Assembly (NCBI RefSeq): GCF_007859315.1
Contig: NZ_VOHA01000002.1
Span: forward strand, 310,001-374,000
Source: Reyranella sp. CPCC 100927
GTDB taxonomy: Bacteria; Pseudomonadota; Alphaproteobacteria; Reyranellales; Reyranellaceae
Length of the DNA stretch: 64,000 nt
Reading direction: 5' to 3'
Below, one piece after another: positions 8,572 through 17,528 of this stretch. The notes below the pieces were generated by a model. The model searched no databases and was not told the origin of the DNA. It saw only the letters and a program-made list of their open reading frames with translations. The first letter of the stretch is position 1, and each line of letters opens with the position of its first letter. The position numbers were made by a program, and so were the translations under genes.

Positions 8572-8778
8572 CTTCTTTTTCCTGTTCGTTTTCAACAAGC
8601 TAAACGGCGGTTTATGTGCGTGACGGTGTTGCAATTTTGCAACGCAACAGAAACCCGCATGCGGGTCATGCGATTTGCTCATCGATCGAACCCTTGGAAG
8701 CGACCGGCGAAAACCGGCAACATCTAGCTGGATCAATCACTTGCGTCCGGACAACGGTACGGCGCTTTGGGAGGACAC

Positions 8779-10281
8779 ATGGCCCGCCGAAAAATCGTCA
8801 TCGCCATGATGATGCACGAGACCAATACATTCTCTCCGGTACCGACGCCGATCGAATCCTTTGGGCGCATGGGAGCAATGTCGGGCCCGGCCGCCATTGC
8901 CGAGCTTACAGGTACGAACACCCAGACCGGCGGTTTCATCCGCGTCGCGCAGGACATCGGCGCCGAGTTCACCCTGCCCATGGCGGCCAGTGCCAACCCG
9001 TCCGGCCTGGTGCAGAAGGCGGCCTACGAGCAGATGTGCGAGGCCATCGTCGGCGAGATCCGCAAGGGCTGCGACGCCGCCTTCCTGGCGCTGCACGGCG
9101 CCATGGTGGCAGAGCATTTCGACGATGGCGAAGGCGAGCTGCTGCGCCGCATTCGCGCCATCGCGCCGGACCTGCCGGTCGCGGTCGGCCTCGATTTCCA
9201 CGCCCAGATGACGGCGGCGATGATCGAGAACGCCACCGTGGTCACAGGCTACCGCACCTACCCGCACATCGACATGGGCCACACGGCCGAGCGCGCCGGC
9301 CGCACCCTGGTGCGGGCGCTCAACGGCGAGATCGAACCGAAGATGGTGTGGGGCTTCCGGCCGATGCTGACCAGCACGCTCTCGCACACGCCCTCGCGCC
9401 AGCCCATGAAGGACATCATGGACCGCGCCAACAAGGCGGAGGATTCGGGCCAGGTGCTGAACGCGTCGGTGTTCGGCGGCTTCCCGCAGGCCGACATCCC
9501 CCACCTCTCCTGCTCGGCGGTGATCGTGTGCGACAAGCGCACGGCCGAAGGCGAGATCCTGCTCAACAGCCTGCTCGATCAGGCCTGGGAGCGGCGCGAA
9601 GCCTTCCTCTACACCGGCGAAGCGTTGTCGGCACAGGTCGCGCGCGCCAAGAAACTCGATGGCGGCCCCATCATTCTCGCCGACCATGGCGACAACACCG
9701 CATCGGGCGGCACGCAGGACGTGATGAGCGTCGTCGAGGAGGCGATGAAGCAGGGCCTGGAGGACGTCGCGGCGGGACCGATCTGGGATCCGGCCAATGT
9801 CGCCAAGATGATCGAGGCCGGGATCGGCGCCACGGTGACTCTCGAGCTGGGCGGCAAGATCGACATGCCGCAGCTGAACCTCAAGGGCAAACCGCTGCGT
9901 GTCACAGGCACCGTGAAGTGCATTACTGACGGCGAATTCACCGTCACCGGCCCGATGGCGACCGGCACCAAGATCCGCATGGGTCGCACCGCCGTGCTCG
10001 ACACCGGCAAGATGCAGATCGTGGTGTCGGAGAAGCGCAGCGAGCCGTTCGATCTCGGCGTCTTCACCCATTGCGGCATCGATCCGCGGCGCAAGAAATA
10101 CGTTCTGATCAAGTCGCGCCAGCATTTCCGCGCCGGCTTCGAGCCGATCGCCAAGCACATCGTGATGTGCGACGGCGACGGCGTCACCAGCTCGGACCTC
10201 AAGCTGTTCGACTACAAGAGGCGCCGCGAGCCTCTCTATCCGTTCGAACCCGACCTGCAACTGGGTCGCAACGAGGCATAG
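8779..10281 (+). CDS. M81-family metallopeptidase (MlrC/microcystinase C-like)
   Basis: A 500-residue protein starting MARRKIVIAMMMHETNTFSP, the typical M81 N-terminus. The ATG at 8779 follows GGGAGGA. Further family motifs are ALHGAMVAEHFDDGEGELLRRIR and the metal-site region VGLDFHAQMTAAMIENA with GYRTYPHIDMGHTAERAGR. Named for MlrC, which cleaves linear microcystin products, the family in soil and water bacteria is broad and mostly of unknown substrate. A second, distantly similar M81 gene lies at 14496-15959. Cytoplasmic; no signal peptide. Confidence 0.9.
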   Translation: MARRKIVIAMMMHETNTFSPVPTPIESFGRMGAMSGPAAIAELTGTNTQTGGFIRVAQDIGAEFTLPMAASANPSGLVQKAAYEQMCEAIVGEIRKGCDAAFLALHGAMVAEHFDDGEGELLRRIRAIAPDLPVAVGLDFHAQMTAAMIENATVVTGYRTYPHIDMGHTAERAGRTLVRALNGEIEPKMVWGFRPMLTSTLSHTPSRQPMKDIMDRANKAEDSGQVLNASVFGGFPQADIPHLSCSAVIVCDKRTAEGEILLNSLLDQAWERREAFLYTGEALSAQVARAKKLDGGPIILADHGDNTASGGTQDVMSVVEEAMKQGLEDVAAGPIWDPANVAKMIEAGIGATVTLELGGKIDMPQLNLKGKPLRVTGTVKCITDGEFTVTGPMATGTKIRMGRTAVLDTGKMQIVVSEKRSEPFDLGVFTHCGIDPRRKKYVLIKSRQHFRAGFEPIAKHIVMCDGDGVTSSDLKLFDYKRRREPLYPFEPDLQLGRNEA

Positions 10282-10319
10282 GAACGGCGTTGTCGTTTCG
10301 TCGCTTGGGATCCCCCCAT

Positions 10320-10339
10320 TTGTATTGTAGAGTATACAA
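10320..10339. promoter_or_regulatory. TTGTAT-N8-ATACAA dyad upstream of the radical SAM gene
   Basis: A perfect 6-bp inverted repeat (10320-10325 and 10334-10339) about 105 bases before the radical SAM start. The half-site TATACAA is like that of GntR-type operators. It also contains a TAGAGTATAC segment that could be a -10 region. The cognate regulator is not in the window. Confidence 0.35.
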
Positions 10340-10364
10340 CTGGTTTCGCTTGGGGGGCTCAACA

Positions 10365-10433
10365 ATGACAACGGCGAAATCGCCGAGGCGAACCGACAGA
10401 AGGCACCACGGGACACGCCTGTTGCGCGGCTGA
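10365..10433 (+). CDS. Possible 22-residue leader peptide
   Basis: An ATG with a G-rich stretch (GGGGGG, 10352-10357) at ribosome-binding distance opens a 22-codon Arg-rich frame ending TGA, 11 bases before the radical SAM start. It could be a translated leader coupling expression of the downstream gene, or chance. No homology is recognised. Confidence 0.2.
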   Translation: MTTAKSPRRTDRRHHGTRLLRG

Positions 10434-10444
10434 CGGCCGCCGCG

Positions 10445-12283
10445 ATGCGCATGTCGTTGGGGAACGCCGCCCGCGGTGTCACGGGCGGAACCGCCATGGC
10501 CGGCGGTCCCGCGCTGTTTCACTTCGTCATGATCAAGCCGACGCACTACGACGACGACGGCTATCCCATCCAGTGGCTGCGCTCGGCCATCCCGGCCAAC
10601 ACGCTGGCCGCGGTCCATGGCCTGGCGCTCGACTGCCAGAAGCGCCAGGTGCTGGGATCCGATGTCGTGCTGCGGCTCTCGGCGTTCGACGAGACCAACG
10701 TGCGGATCCGGCCGCGCAAGATCGTCGCCGAGATCAAGCGCGCCGGCGGTCGATCCCTGATCGGTTTCATCGGCGTGCAGTCGAACCAGTTTCCGCGCAC
10801 GCTCGATCTTGCCCGGCAGTTCATCGCCCAGGGCATGCAGGTCGCCATCGGCGGCTTCCACGTGTCCGGCTGCCTCTCGATGCTGCCCGAGTTGCCGCAG
10901 GAGATCCGGCAAGCTCAGGGGATGGGCATCTCGATCTTCGCCGGCGAGTCGGAAGACGGCGGCCTCGACGACGTGCTGCGCGATGCCTACGCCGGCACGC
11001 TGAAGCCGCTCTACAACCGCATGAAGGACTTGCCGTCACTCGAGGGCCAGCCGGTGCCGATGCTGTGGCGCGATGCGGTACGGCGCACGGAAGGCCATCG
11101 CTCGAGCTTCGACCTGGGCCGCGGCTGCCCGTTCCAGTGCTCGTTCTGCACCATCATCAACGTGCAGGGCCGCAAGAGCCGGTTCCGCACGGCCGACGAC
11201 CTGGAACTGATCATCCGCGACAACGCCCGGCAAGGCGTGCGCAAGTTCTTCATCACCGACGACAACTTCGCGCGCAACAAGGACTGGGAGGCGCTGTTCG
11301 ACCGCCTGATCCGGTTGCGCGAAAACGAGGGCCTGAAGTTCAAGCTGGTGATCCAGGTCGACACGCTCTGCCACAAGATCCCCGGCTTCATCGAGAAGGC
11401 CTGCCGCGCCGGCGTCAACCGCTGCTTCATCGGGCTGGAGAACATCAACCCCGACAACCTGATGGCGGCGAAGAAGCGCCAGAACAAGATCACCGAGTAT
11501 CGCTACATGCTGCAGATGTGGCGGCGCCACGGCGTCACCACCTATGCCGGCTACATCCTGGGCTTCCCCAACGACACGCGCGCGTCGATCCTGCGCGACA
11601 TCGAGATCATCAAACGCGAGCTGCCGGTCGACCTCCTGGAGTTCTTCTTCCTCACGCCGCTGCCGGGCTCGGAAGACCATCTCAACCTGCTCAAGAGCCG
11701 GATCTGGATGGACGAGGATCTCAACAAGTACGACCTGAACCACCGCGTCACCCACCACGCGCAGATGTCGGATGCCGAGTGGGAAGCCGTCTACGCGGAA
11801 GCCTGGCACGCCTACTACAGCCCCGAGCACTTCAGGACCGTGATCAGCCGCGCCGCGGCGCTGCCCGACGGCCGGCCGCGCGCCAAGATGCGCCTGATGC
11901 TGTGGTTCTACATGATGCTCTGCATCGAGCGGGTGCATCCGCTGGAAGGCGGCGTCCTGCGGCGCAAGTACCGCACCGACCGCCGCAACGGCCTGCCGAT
12001 CGAGAGCCCGTTGACGTTCTATCCGAAGTACTGGGCCGAGACCGTGCGCAAGGCGTCACGCTACGCCAGGATGTTCCTGGACGGCTATCGCATCTATCGC
12101 AGCGTCGCGCGCAATCCGGGGCGAGCGGCCTACACGGACCTCGCCATCGCGCCGCCCAGCGCCGAGGAGCTCGAGACGCTGGAGATGTTCAGCCTGACAT
12201 CGGGCGGCAAGGCCGCCGTGGCCCGCAAGCATCGCGACGATGACCAGCGCGCCAAGCTGTCGCGGGCGCCGGCGAGAGCGTAG
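10445..12283 (+). CDS. B12-binding-type radical SAM protein, function unknown
   Basis: A 612-residue radical SAM enzyme. The [4Fe-4S] motif C-x3-C-x2-C is at Cys228, Cys232 and Cys235 (GRGCPFQCSFC). Residues of about 25-200 form an N-terminal region shaped like the cobalamin-binding Rossmann domain of class B radical SAM enzymes, but the DxHxxG motif is not obvious. A C-terminal extension of about 200 residues follows the barrel (KYDLNHRVTHHAQMSDAEW onward). Met18 (10496) is an alternative start. It is transcribed alone, with a dyad and a short leader frame upstream. Methylation or ring chemistry on a lipid or pigment would be typical of the class, but no substrate can be assigned. Confidence 0.8.
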   Translation: MRMSLGNAARGVTGGTAMAGGPALFHFVMIKPTHYDDDGYPIQWLRSAIPANTLAAVHGLALDCQKRQVLGSDVVLRLSAFDETNVRIRPRKIVAEIKRAGGRSLIGFIGVQSNQFPRTLDLARQFIAQGMQVAIGGFHVSGCLSMLPELPQEIRQAQGMGISIFAGESEDGGLDDVLRDAYAGTLKPLYNRMKDLPSLEGQPVPMLWRDAVRRTEGHRSSFDLGRGCPFQCSFCTIINVQGRKSRFRTADDLELIIRDNARQGVRKFFITDDNFARNKDWEALFDRLIRLRENEGLKFKLVIQVDTLCHKIPGFIEKACRAGVNRCFIGLENINPDNLMAAKKRQNKITEYRYMLQMWRRHGVTTYAGYILGFPNDTRASILRDIEIIKRELPVDLLEFFFLTPLPGSEDHLNLLKSRIWMDEDLNKYDLNHRVTHHAQMSDAEWEAVYAEAWHAYYSPEHFRTVISRAAALPDGRPRAKMRLMLWFYMMLCIERVHPLEGGVLRRKYRTDRRNGLPIESPLTFYPKYWAETVRKASRYARMFLDGYRIYRSVARNPGRAAYTDLAIAPPSAEELETLEMFSLTSGGKAAVARKHRDDDQRAKLSRAPARA

Positions 12284-12406
12284 TCACGACCGTCGCATTT
12301 GCCGGTCGCAACGCATGCCGCCCCCGCGACCGACGCTCCCATCTTGCGTCCTGCCCGCGGTATGTGATCTCGTCCACCTACTCACATCAGTTCCGGACCC
12401 CCCATC

Positions 12407-13876
12407 ATGCCCGCTTACGACCTGGTTCTCCGCAACGGCACGCTGATCGACGGCAGCGGCGCGGCACGCCGCACCGCCGACGTGGCGATCAAGGGCAACC
12501 GTATCGCCGCCATCGCCGCCGCGGGCAGCCTGCGCGGGGACAACGACATCGACGTTGCCGGCAAGGCGGTCGCGCCGGGTTTCGTCGACGTGCACACGCA
12601 CGACGACACGGCCCTGATCGAAAACCCGACCATGGCCATGAAGGCGAGCCAAGGCGTCACCACGGTCGTGTGCGGCAATTGCGGCGCCAGCGCCGCGCCC
12701 TATGTCCGCAAACAGGATACGCCGCACTTCCTGTCGCTGATCGTCAAGCAGGACGCCTTCCTGTCGCGCACCTTTGCCGAGTTCGCCGGCAAGGTCGAGG
12801 CGGCGAAGCCGGCGATCAACGGTGCCTTCCTGGTCGGCCACTCGACCTTGCGGCTGAGCGTCATGGGCGATGACCTCGAGCGCGCGGCGCGCCCCGACGA
12901 GGTGGCGACCATGCGCGACATGCTGGACGGAGCGCTCGCCGATGGCGCCATCGGCCTGTCGAGCGGCCTCTTCTATCCGCCGGCCATGCACGCCACCACC
13001 GACGAACTGGCGGAGATCGCCCGGCCGCTGGGCAAGCACAAGGCGGTCTACACCGCGCACATGCGCGATGAGGGCAACCACATCATCAAGGCGATGGACG
13101 AGACCTTCGAGATCGGCCGCCGCGCCGGCGCGGCGATCGTGGTGTCGCACCACAAATGTTCGAGCCGCCAGAACTTCGGCCGCATGCGCGAGACGCTGCC
13201 CAAGTTCGAGGCCGCGGCCAAGGACTGGCCGATCTCGTTCGACGTCTACCCCTACGTCGCCGGCTCCACCATCCTGCGCAAGGAGATGATCGATCGCGCC
13301 GACAAGGTGCTGGTGACGTGGTCCGATGCGATGCCGTCGGCCAGCGGCCGCGACCTGCGCGACGTGGCCAAGGAACTCGGCTGCACGCCGCATGAGGCCG
13401 CCGACCGCCTGCAGCCGGCAGGCGCCATCTACTTCCAGATGAGCGAGGAAGACGTGCAGAAGGCGCTGTCGCATCCGATGGCGATGATCGGCAGCGACGG
13501 CCTGCCGCTCGACAAGCATCCGCATCCGCGCCTGTGGGGCACCTTCCCGCGCGTGCTGGGCCACTACAGCCGCGACCTCAAGCTGTTTCCCCTCGAAGAC
13601 GCCGTGCGGCGCATGACGTCGACCTCGGCCAAGAACTTCGGCTTGAGCGGCCGCGGCCTGGTGCGCGAGGGCTACTATGCCGATCTGTGCGTCTTCGATC
13701 CCGAGACGGTGGCCGACACCGCCACCTTCGAGAACCCGATCGCGCCCGCCGCCGGCATCGAGATGACGATCTGCAACGGCCGGCCGGTATGGCAGGCCGG
13801 CAAGGTCACCGACCAGCGCCCCGGGCAGGTGTTGCGGCTGCAGGCCATGCAAGCGGAGGCAGGGATTTCTGCCTAA
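12407..13876 (+). CDS. N-acyl-D-amino-acid deacylase-type amidohydrolase
   Basis: A 489-residue amidohydrolase-superfamily enzyme of the D-aminoacylase branch. It shows the metal motif DVHTHDD (61-67; His63, His65), the conserved Cys92 in VVCGNCGAS, SSGLFYPPAMHAT, and the C-terminal GLVREGYYADLCVFDPETV that closes the small beta-sandwich. It would hydrolyse N-acyl-D-amino acids or related amides in the cytoplasm. This adds to the peptide- and amide-hydrolase theme of the first 16 kb. Confidence 0.9.
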   Translation: MPAYDLVLRNGTLIDGSGAARRTADVAIKGNRIAAIAAAGSLRGDNDIDVAGKAVAPGFVDVHTHDDTALIENPTMAMKASQGVTTVVCGNCGASAAPYVRKQDTPHFLSLIVKQDAFLSRTFAEFAGKVEAAKPAINGAFLVGHSTLRLSVMGDDLERAARPDEVATMRDMLDGALADGAIGLSSGLFYPPAMHATTDELAEIARPLGKHKAVYTAHMRDEGNHIIKAMDETFEIGRRAGAAIVVSHHKCSSRQNFGRMRETLPKFEAAAKDWPISFDVYPYVAGSTILRKEMIDRADKVLVTWSDAMPSASGRDLRDVAKELGCTPHEAADRLQPAGAIYFQMSEEDVQKALSHPMAMIGSDGLPLDKHPHPRLWGTFPRVLGHYSRDLKLFPLEDAVRRMTSTSAKNFGLSGRGLVREGYYADLCVFDPETVADTATFENPIAPAAGIEMTICNGRPVWQAGKVTDQRPGQVLRLQAMQAEAGISA

Positions 13877-13932
13877 AGTGGAAACAATTAGTAGTAGTCA
13901 ACGATCGCTCACTCTGCCAAAATGTAGAACCT

Positions 13933-13953
13933 GTCTCGGGTTTATCCCGGGAC
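13933..13953 (+). terminator. Terminator-like hairpin after the amidohydrolase
   Basis: The stem GTCTCGGG/CCCGGGAC with a 5-base loop is followed by GGCATTTG, a weak U-tract. It lies in the 136-base gap before the DUF805 gene. Confidence 0.35.
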
Positions 13954-14012
13954 GGCATTTGTAGGTGCGCGCCCCATTCCGGAAGCGCGCGCCAGCTCGG
14001 GGGAGTGATCCA

Positions 14013-14384
14013 ATGGACTACAAGGCTCTCTTGTTCAGCGCCGAAGGGCGCATCAACCGCGCAAAATTCTGGGGCGGCTCGGTCCTGGTCGCGGTCATCG
14101 TGCTCGTGGTCGCCGGAATCGCGGCTCTGATCATCTCGGCCGTCGGTGACTCGGCGATCGCGACGATCATCGGCATCATCGCGGCCATCGTCTATCTCGG
14201 CGCGATCTGGCCGGCCGTGTGCCTGGGGATCAAGCGCTTCCACGACCGCAACAAGTCGGGCTGGTGGGTGCTGATCCAGTTCGTGCCGATCATCGGCGCC
14301 TTCTGGTATCTGATCGAGGCCGGCTTCCTGAAGGGTACGGACGGCCCGAACCAGTTCGGCCCCGACCCGCTGCAGGTCGGCTGA
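14013..14384 (+). CDS. DUF805 membrane protein
   Basis: A 123-residue integral membrane protein of the DUF805 family. Typical features are the FSAEGRINRAKFW start, two to three transmembrane segments (about 22-45, 50-72 and 85-105), the conserved loop IKRFHDRNKSGWW, and the tail KGTDGPNQFGPDP. The ATG is preceded by a GGGGGA site. DUF805 proteins are small inner-membrane proteins of unknown function. A palindromic repeat begins within ten bases of its stop. Confidence 0.88.
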   Translation: MDYKALLFSAEGRINRAKFWGGSVLVAVIVLVVAGIAALIISAVGDSAIATIIGIIAAIVYLGAIWPAVCLGIKRFHDRNKSGWWVLIQFVPIIGAFWYLIEAGFLKGTDGPNQFGPDPLQVG

Positions 14385-14390
14385 CAGCTG

Positions 14391-14493
14391 CCCGGGAGCG
14401 CGGGCGTCCTGCCCGCAGTTCAGGCGAAAGCTCTGCTTTCGCCTGCGCGCGTCGCGCCACGATATGAGCGGGCTGGAAGCCCGCGCTCCCCGG
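14391..14493. repeat. Palindromic repeat family 2 (GGGAGCGCGGGC), long copy
   Basis: The 12-bp termini GGGAGCGCGGGC (14394-14405) and GCCCGCGCTCCC (14479-14490) flank an inner hairpin AGGCGAAAGC/GCTTTCGCCT. It fills the convergent gap between the DUF805 gene and the second M81 gene and could act as a bidirectional terminator. Other copies are at 24615 and, minimal, at 30521. Confidence 0.85.
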
Positions 14494-14495
14494 TT

Positions 14496-15959
14496 TCAGG
14501 CGAACGGATCGGCGACGAAGGGCCACTGGGCGCGCGAAGCCTTCTCGTAAGGCATCTTGAGAAAGTCGGGCGCCACGGCGCCAGGCACGGCGACGTAGAG
14601 AATCTCCGACGCCACCGGCGCATACTCGGCGTGGAAGTGCTGCATCGACTTCACGACCACGACCTTCCTGGCCGCCGGATCGACACCCACATTGGTGAAC
14701 GCATCGACGCTCTTGCACTGGGCGCGCAGCGTATTGCACACCACCGCGATCCCATTCACCTCGAACGCCGCCATGTCACCGACATAGACGTGGCTGCCGC
14801 CGAAGCCATGGGTGCGCGCATCACGCTTCAGCCCGATGACCTTGGCGCGCAGATCGAGCGCCGGCCCTGACATCAGCCCCAGCTTGCCGCCCAGCCGGAT
14901 ATCGATCTCGGCGCCCTCGCCGACCTCGAACGCCAGGCGCACCGCCATCGGATCCCAGAACATCGCGATGGCGGCGTCCTTGATGCCGCGCTCAAGCATC
15001 GCCTGCAGGATGAACGTCGAATCGCTGGCGGCACCACCGCCGGCATTGTCGGAGACGTCGGCCAGCACCAGCGGCTTGGGCTGGTTGTGGGTGGCGGCGC
15101 GCGCCAGCGCCTGGTCGAGCGTGGCGTAGGCCGGCTGGGTCTCCGCCCGCAGGCGGAAGAACTCCATGCCCAGCTCACGCGCCAGCCGTTCGGCCTTGGG
15201 TTTGTCGTTGTCGGTGATCACCAGCATCTTGCTGCCCATGTCGGGCACGTCGGCCCATGGGAAGCCGTGGATCACCGACACCGACAGCACGCCGTCCTTG
15301 CCCTGCAGCGCCGTGCACTTGTCGACGAAGCCGCGCATCGGCTGGCGCGTCGTGTGGAACACGCCGATGGTGCGGCAGTCGAACCAGCCCATCACCGGTT
15401 TGGTCTTGCCATCCAGCACATCGGCGATCAGGTCGAAGACATCGACGGCGCGATCCGACACGTCGACGTGCGGATACTCCTTGAACAGCACGATGGCGGT
15501 GGCGTTCTCCAGCTTCTGGAGTCCGACATTGGCATGCAGGTCGAGCTCGACGCCGATCGGCACATCCGGCCCCACGACCCGGCGCACATGAGCCATCAGG
15601 TCGCCTTCGGCATCGTCATAGCCTTCGGCCACCATGGCGCCATGCAGGCACAGCAGCACCGCATCGACCGGCAGCGCCGCCTTGAGATCGGCGACGATCT
15701 CATCGCGGAATTCCTCATAGACCTTGCGCACGGTCTTGCCGGCCGGCTGGGCAAAGGCACACAGACTTTCGATCACCTGCCAGCCGCGCGCCTGCGCCAT
15801 GCGGCGCCACACCGCCAGCGGCGCACCGAACATCGGCGTCTTGTCGCCGTAGTTGCCCTTACGGAAGAGACAGGTGTCCTGGAACAGCTGCAGCCCGGTC
15901 GGCAGCGACGAGAACGTGTTGGTCTCCGTGCCGAGCGTAGCGGTGAAAATCTTCTTCAT
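14496..15959 (-). CDS. Second M81-family metallopeptidase (MlrC-like)
   Basis: A 487-residue M81-family protein with the N-terminus MKKIFTATLGTETNTFSSLPTGL, CLHGAMVAEGYDDAEGDL and VELDLHANVGLQKLENATAIVLFKEYPHVDVSDRA. It is clearly divergent from the copy at 8779, which carries HETNTFSP where this one has TETNTFSS, so the two are not a recent duplication. Transcribed alone on the minus strand. The substrate is unknown; linear or isopeptide-linked peptides are the only characterised precedent. Confidence 0.88.
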   Translation of the reverse strand: MKKIFTATLGTETNTFSSLPTGLQLFQDTCLFRKGNYGDKTPMFGAPLAVWRRMAQARGWQVIESLCAFAQPAGKTVRKVYEEFRDEIVADLKAALPVDAVLLCLHGAMVAEGYDDAEGDLMAHVRRVVGPDVPIGVELDLHANVGLQKLENATAIVLFKEYPHVDVSDRAVDVFDLIADVLDGKTKPVMGWFDCRTIGVFHTTRQPMRGFVDKCTALQGKDGVLSVSVIHGFPWADVPDMGSKMLVITDNDKPKAERLARELGMEFFRLRAETQPAYATLDQALARAATHNQPKPLVLADVSDNAGGGAASDSTFILQAMLERGIKDAAIAMFWDPMAVRLAFEVGEGAEIDIRLGGKLGLMSGPALDLRAKVIGLKRDARTHGFGGSHVYVGDMAAFEVNGIAVVCNTLRAQCKSVDAFTNVGVDPAARKVVVVKSMQHFHAEYAPVASEILYVAVPGAVAPDFLKMPYEKASRAQWPFVADPFA

Positions 15960-16092
15960 GAATGCGCGGGCCCCATGCCGTTGGTGCGCCCGACGCTACC
16001 CGTTCTTGCTGCTGGGATGAAAGCAAACCGCACCGATCGAGTCTCGCACGATGCGCAGACCCGTCATGCACGCCCTCTGCTGATGGCAGGCC

Positions 16093-16356
16093 TCAGTGGC
16101 GGCGGTCGACGATGGTGTATTCAGCGTCGCTGACCCGGCCCACGCGCGCGCGCACCGGCACCGGCGCGCGCGGCCGGAACAGGCCGCCCAGCCAATCCCG
16201 CGCCTTGTAGATCAGTGCCCCGATACCGACAGCCACCACGGCGGCCGCGACAACAGCCAAGCCGAAGGCCAGCATCGCGATCACACAGATCGCCAGCGCA
16301 AGGCCACGCAGCCAGAGTGACAAAGGTAAACGGGACATGGCTCGCAGGAGGTTCAT
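16093..16356 (-). CDS. Small hypothetical membrane protein
   Basis: About 87 residues from MNLLRAMSRL; a GTG five codons upstream (16371) is possible. It has one long hydrophobic stretch of about 45 residues (LRGLALAICVIAMLAFGLAVVAAAVVAVGIGALIY), likely two membrane passes, then a basic proline-rich tail (FRPRAPVPVRARVG). No family is recognised. It lies downstream of the cyclase-FHA gene on the same strand across a gap of about 95 bases. Confidence 0.5.
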   Translation of the reverse strand: MNLLRAMSRLPLSLWLRGLALAICVIAMLAFGLAVVAAAVVAVGIGALIYKARDWLGGLFRPRAPVPVRARVGRVSDAEYTIVDRRH

Positions 16357-16450
16357 GGTCTGGATCCCCACGGTCTACGCTCGACCAAAGCCGCGTGTAG
16401 ACCACGCACGTCATGTAGTGCGTGCTGCCGCCTTTGTCACCCCTCCCCTG

Positions 16451-17524
16451 TTAACTTCTTGAAATAACGACCTTTATCTCACCAAGACTGAGACGAGTAC
16501 CGTCCGGCACCGGCACTGGCCGGTAGGGTTCGATCTTCTGGCCAGCGACAGCAGTGCCGTTGGTCGATCCCAGGTCTTCCACCGTCAGGGTGCCCGACAT
16601 GGTCCGGAAGCGGGCGTGACGACGCGAAATGCTGTCGTTGTCGATGGTCAGCTGGCAGTAGCGCGGCAGGCGGCCGAACACGATGCCGTCGGGTTGCTCG
16701 AGCAAAGCCCCGTCAAGGCGAATATCGACCGGTGTGCCGGCACGATCCGCGCCGACGAGGCGCCAGCCGGTCTGCGGCGGCGCAGCGTAGAGTGGCTGGA
16801 ACGACGGGCTGACGGCAGGGCCCGCCATCGGGACCGGCGGTGCGGGCGCATAGGGCACCGGCGGCACGGGCTGAAAGAGCGGCTGCGGCGGCGGGGCCGA
16901 CGCCGGCGGCGCGGATTGTTCGGTCGCGAACAGCGGCGAGGCGGTGCGCGACGACGGCTCCGCCGGCGGCCGCTGTGCCGGCATCGAGGTGGCGGCATCG
17001 GCACCGCGTTCGGCCGCGAGCACGCGGTGGATGCGCACCGCGCGTGTGATGTTCTTGACCTGCTGGTCACCCAGATCGACGAAACCGAAGCCAATCTTGC
17101 CCTCGACCGCGTCGCGCACGCGGGTAGAGACGATGACGGTGCCGGGCTCGGCCAGCGCCTGGATGCGGGCCGCCACGTTTACCTCGTCGCCGAAAATATT
17201 GTCGCCGTCGACGATGACCTCGCCCAGGTTGAGGCCGATCCGCAGCAGGACATGGCGGTCCGGCGGCCGGCCGGCATTGCGCTGCGCCATCACGACCTGC
17301 AGCTCCATGGCGCACCGCACGGCGGCCACGGCGCTGCCGAACTCCACCAGCATGGCATCGCCGGCCGTGTTCACCAGGCGTCCGGCATGACGGCCCAGCG
17401 CCGGCAGCCAGACATTGTCGAACAGGATCTTCAGCTCGCGGAAGGTGCGGGTCTCCGCGCCCTCCATGAGACGGCTGTAGCCGACCACGTCAGCATGCAG
17501 GATGGCGGCCAGGCGCCGGTCCAT
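16451..17524 (-). CDS. Class III adenylate/guanylate cyclase fused to an FHA domain
   Basis: 357 residues. The cyclase domain (about 1-170) keeps the metal aspartates Asp12 (HADVVGYSRLM) and Asp56 (NTAGDAMLVEF) and the transition-state Asn/Arg in VNVAARIQ, so it looks active. A Pro/Ala-rich linker (about 175-255) leads to an FHA domain (about 265-357) with the phosphothreonine-binding signature GRLP, SxxH (SRRH) and STNGT. It follows the transglutaminase-like gene by four bases, and a Ser/Thr kinase is encoded just upstream. The plausible circuit is kinase, then phosphothreonine, then FHA binding, then altered cyclic-nucleotide synthesis. The linkage is inference; the domains are visible. No membrane segment. 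Confidence 0.9.
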   Translation of the reverse strand: MDRRLAAILHADVVGYSRLMEGAETRTFRELKILFDNVWLPALGRHAGRLVNTAGDAMLVEFGSAVAAVRCAMELQVVMAQRNAGRPPDRHVLLRIGLNLGEVIVDGDNIFGDEVNVAARIQALAEPGTVIVSTRVRDAVEGKIGFGFVDLGDQQVKNITRAVRIHRVLAAERGADAATSMPAQRPPAEPSSRTASPLFATEQSAPPASAPPPQPLFQPVPPVPYAPAPPVPMAGPAVSPSFQPLYAAPPQTGWRLVGADRAGTPVDIRLDGALLEQPDGIVFGRLPRYCQLTIDNDSISRRHARFRTMSGTLTVEDLGSTNGTAVAGQKIEPYRPVPVPDGTRLSLGEIKVVISRS

Positions 17525-17528
17525 CGCG

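Noticed and set aside
8359-8736. A 125-codon minus-strand frame in the small-RNA gap
   Set aside because: The frame spans a promoter-terminator unit and a repeat fragment, lacks codon bias and a ribosome-binding site, and gives a Ser/Arg-rich product with no family.
12284-13852. Minus-strand open frame opposite the D-aminoacylase gene
   Set aside because: Antisense shadow; the plus strand shows clear amidohydrolase motifs and a normal start.
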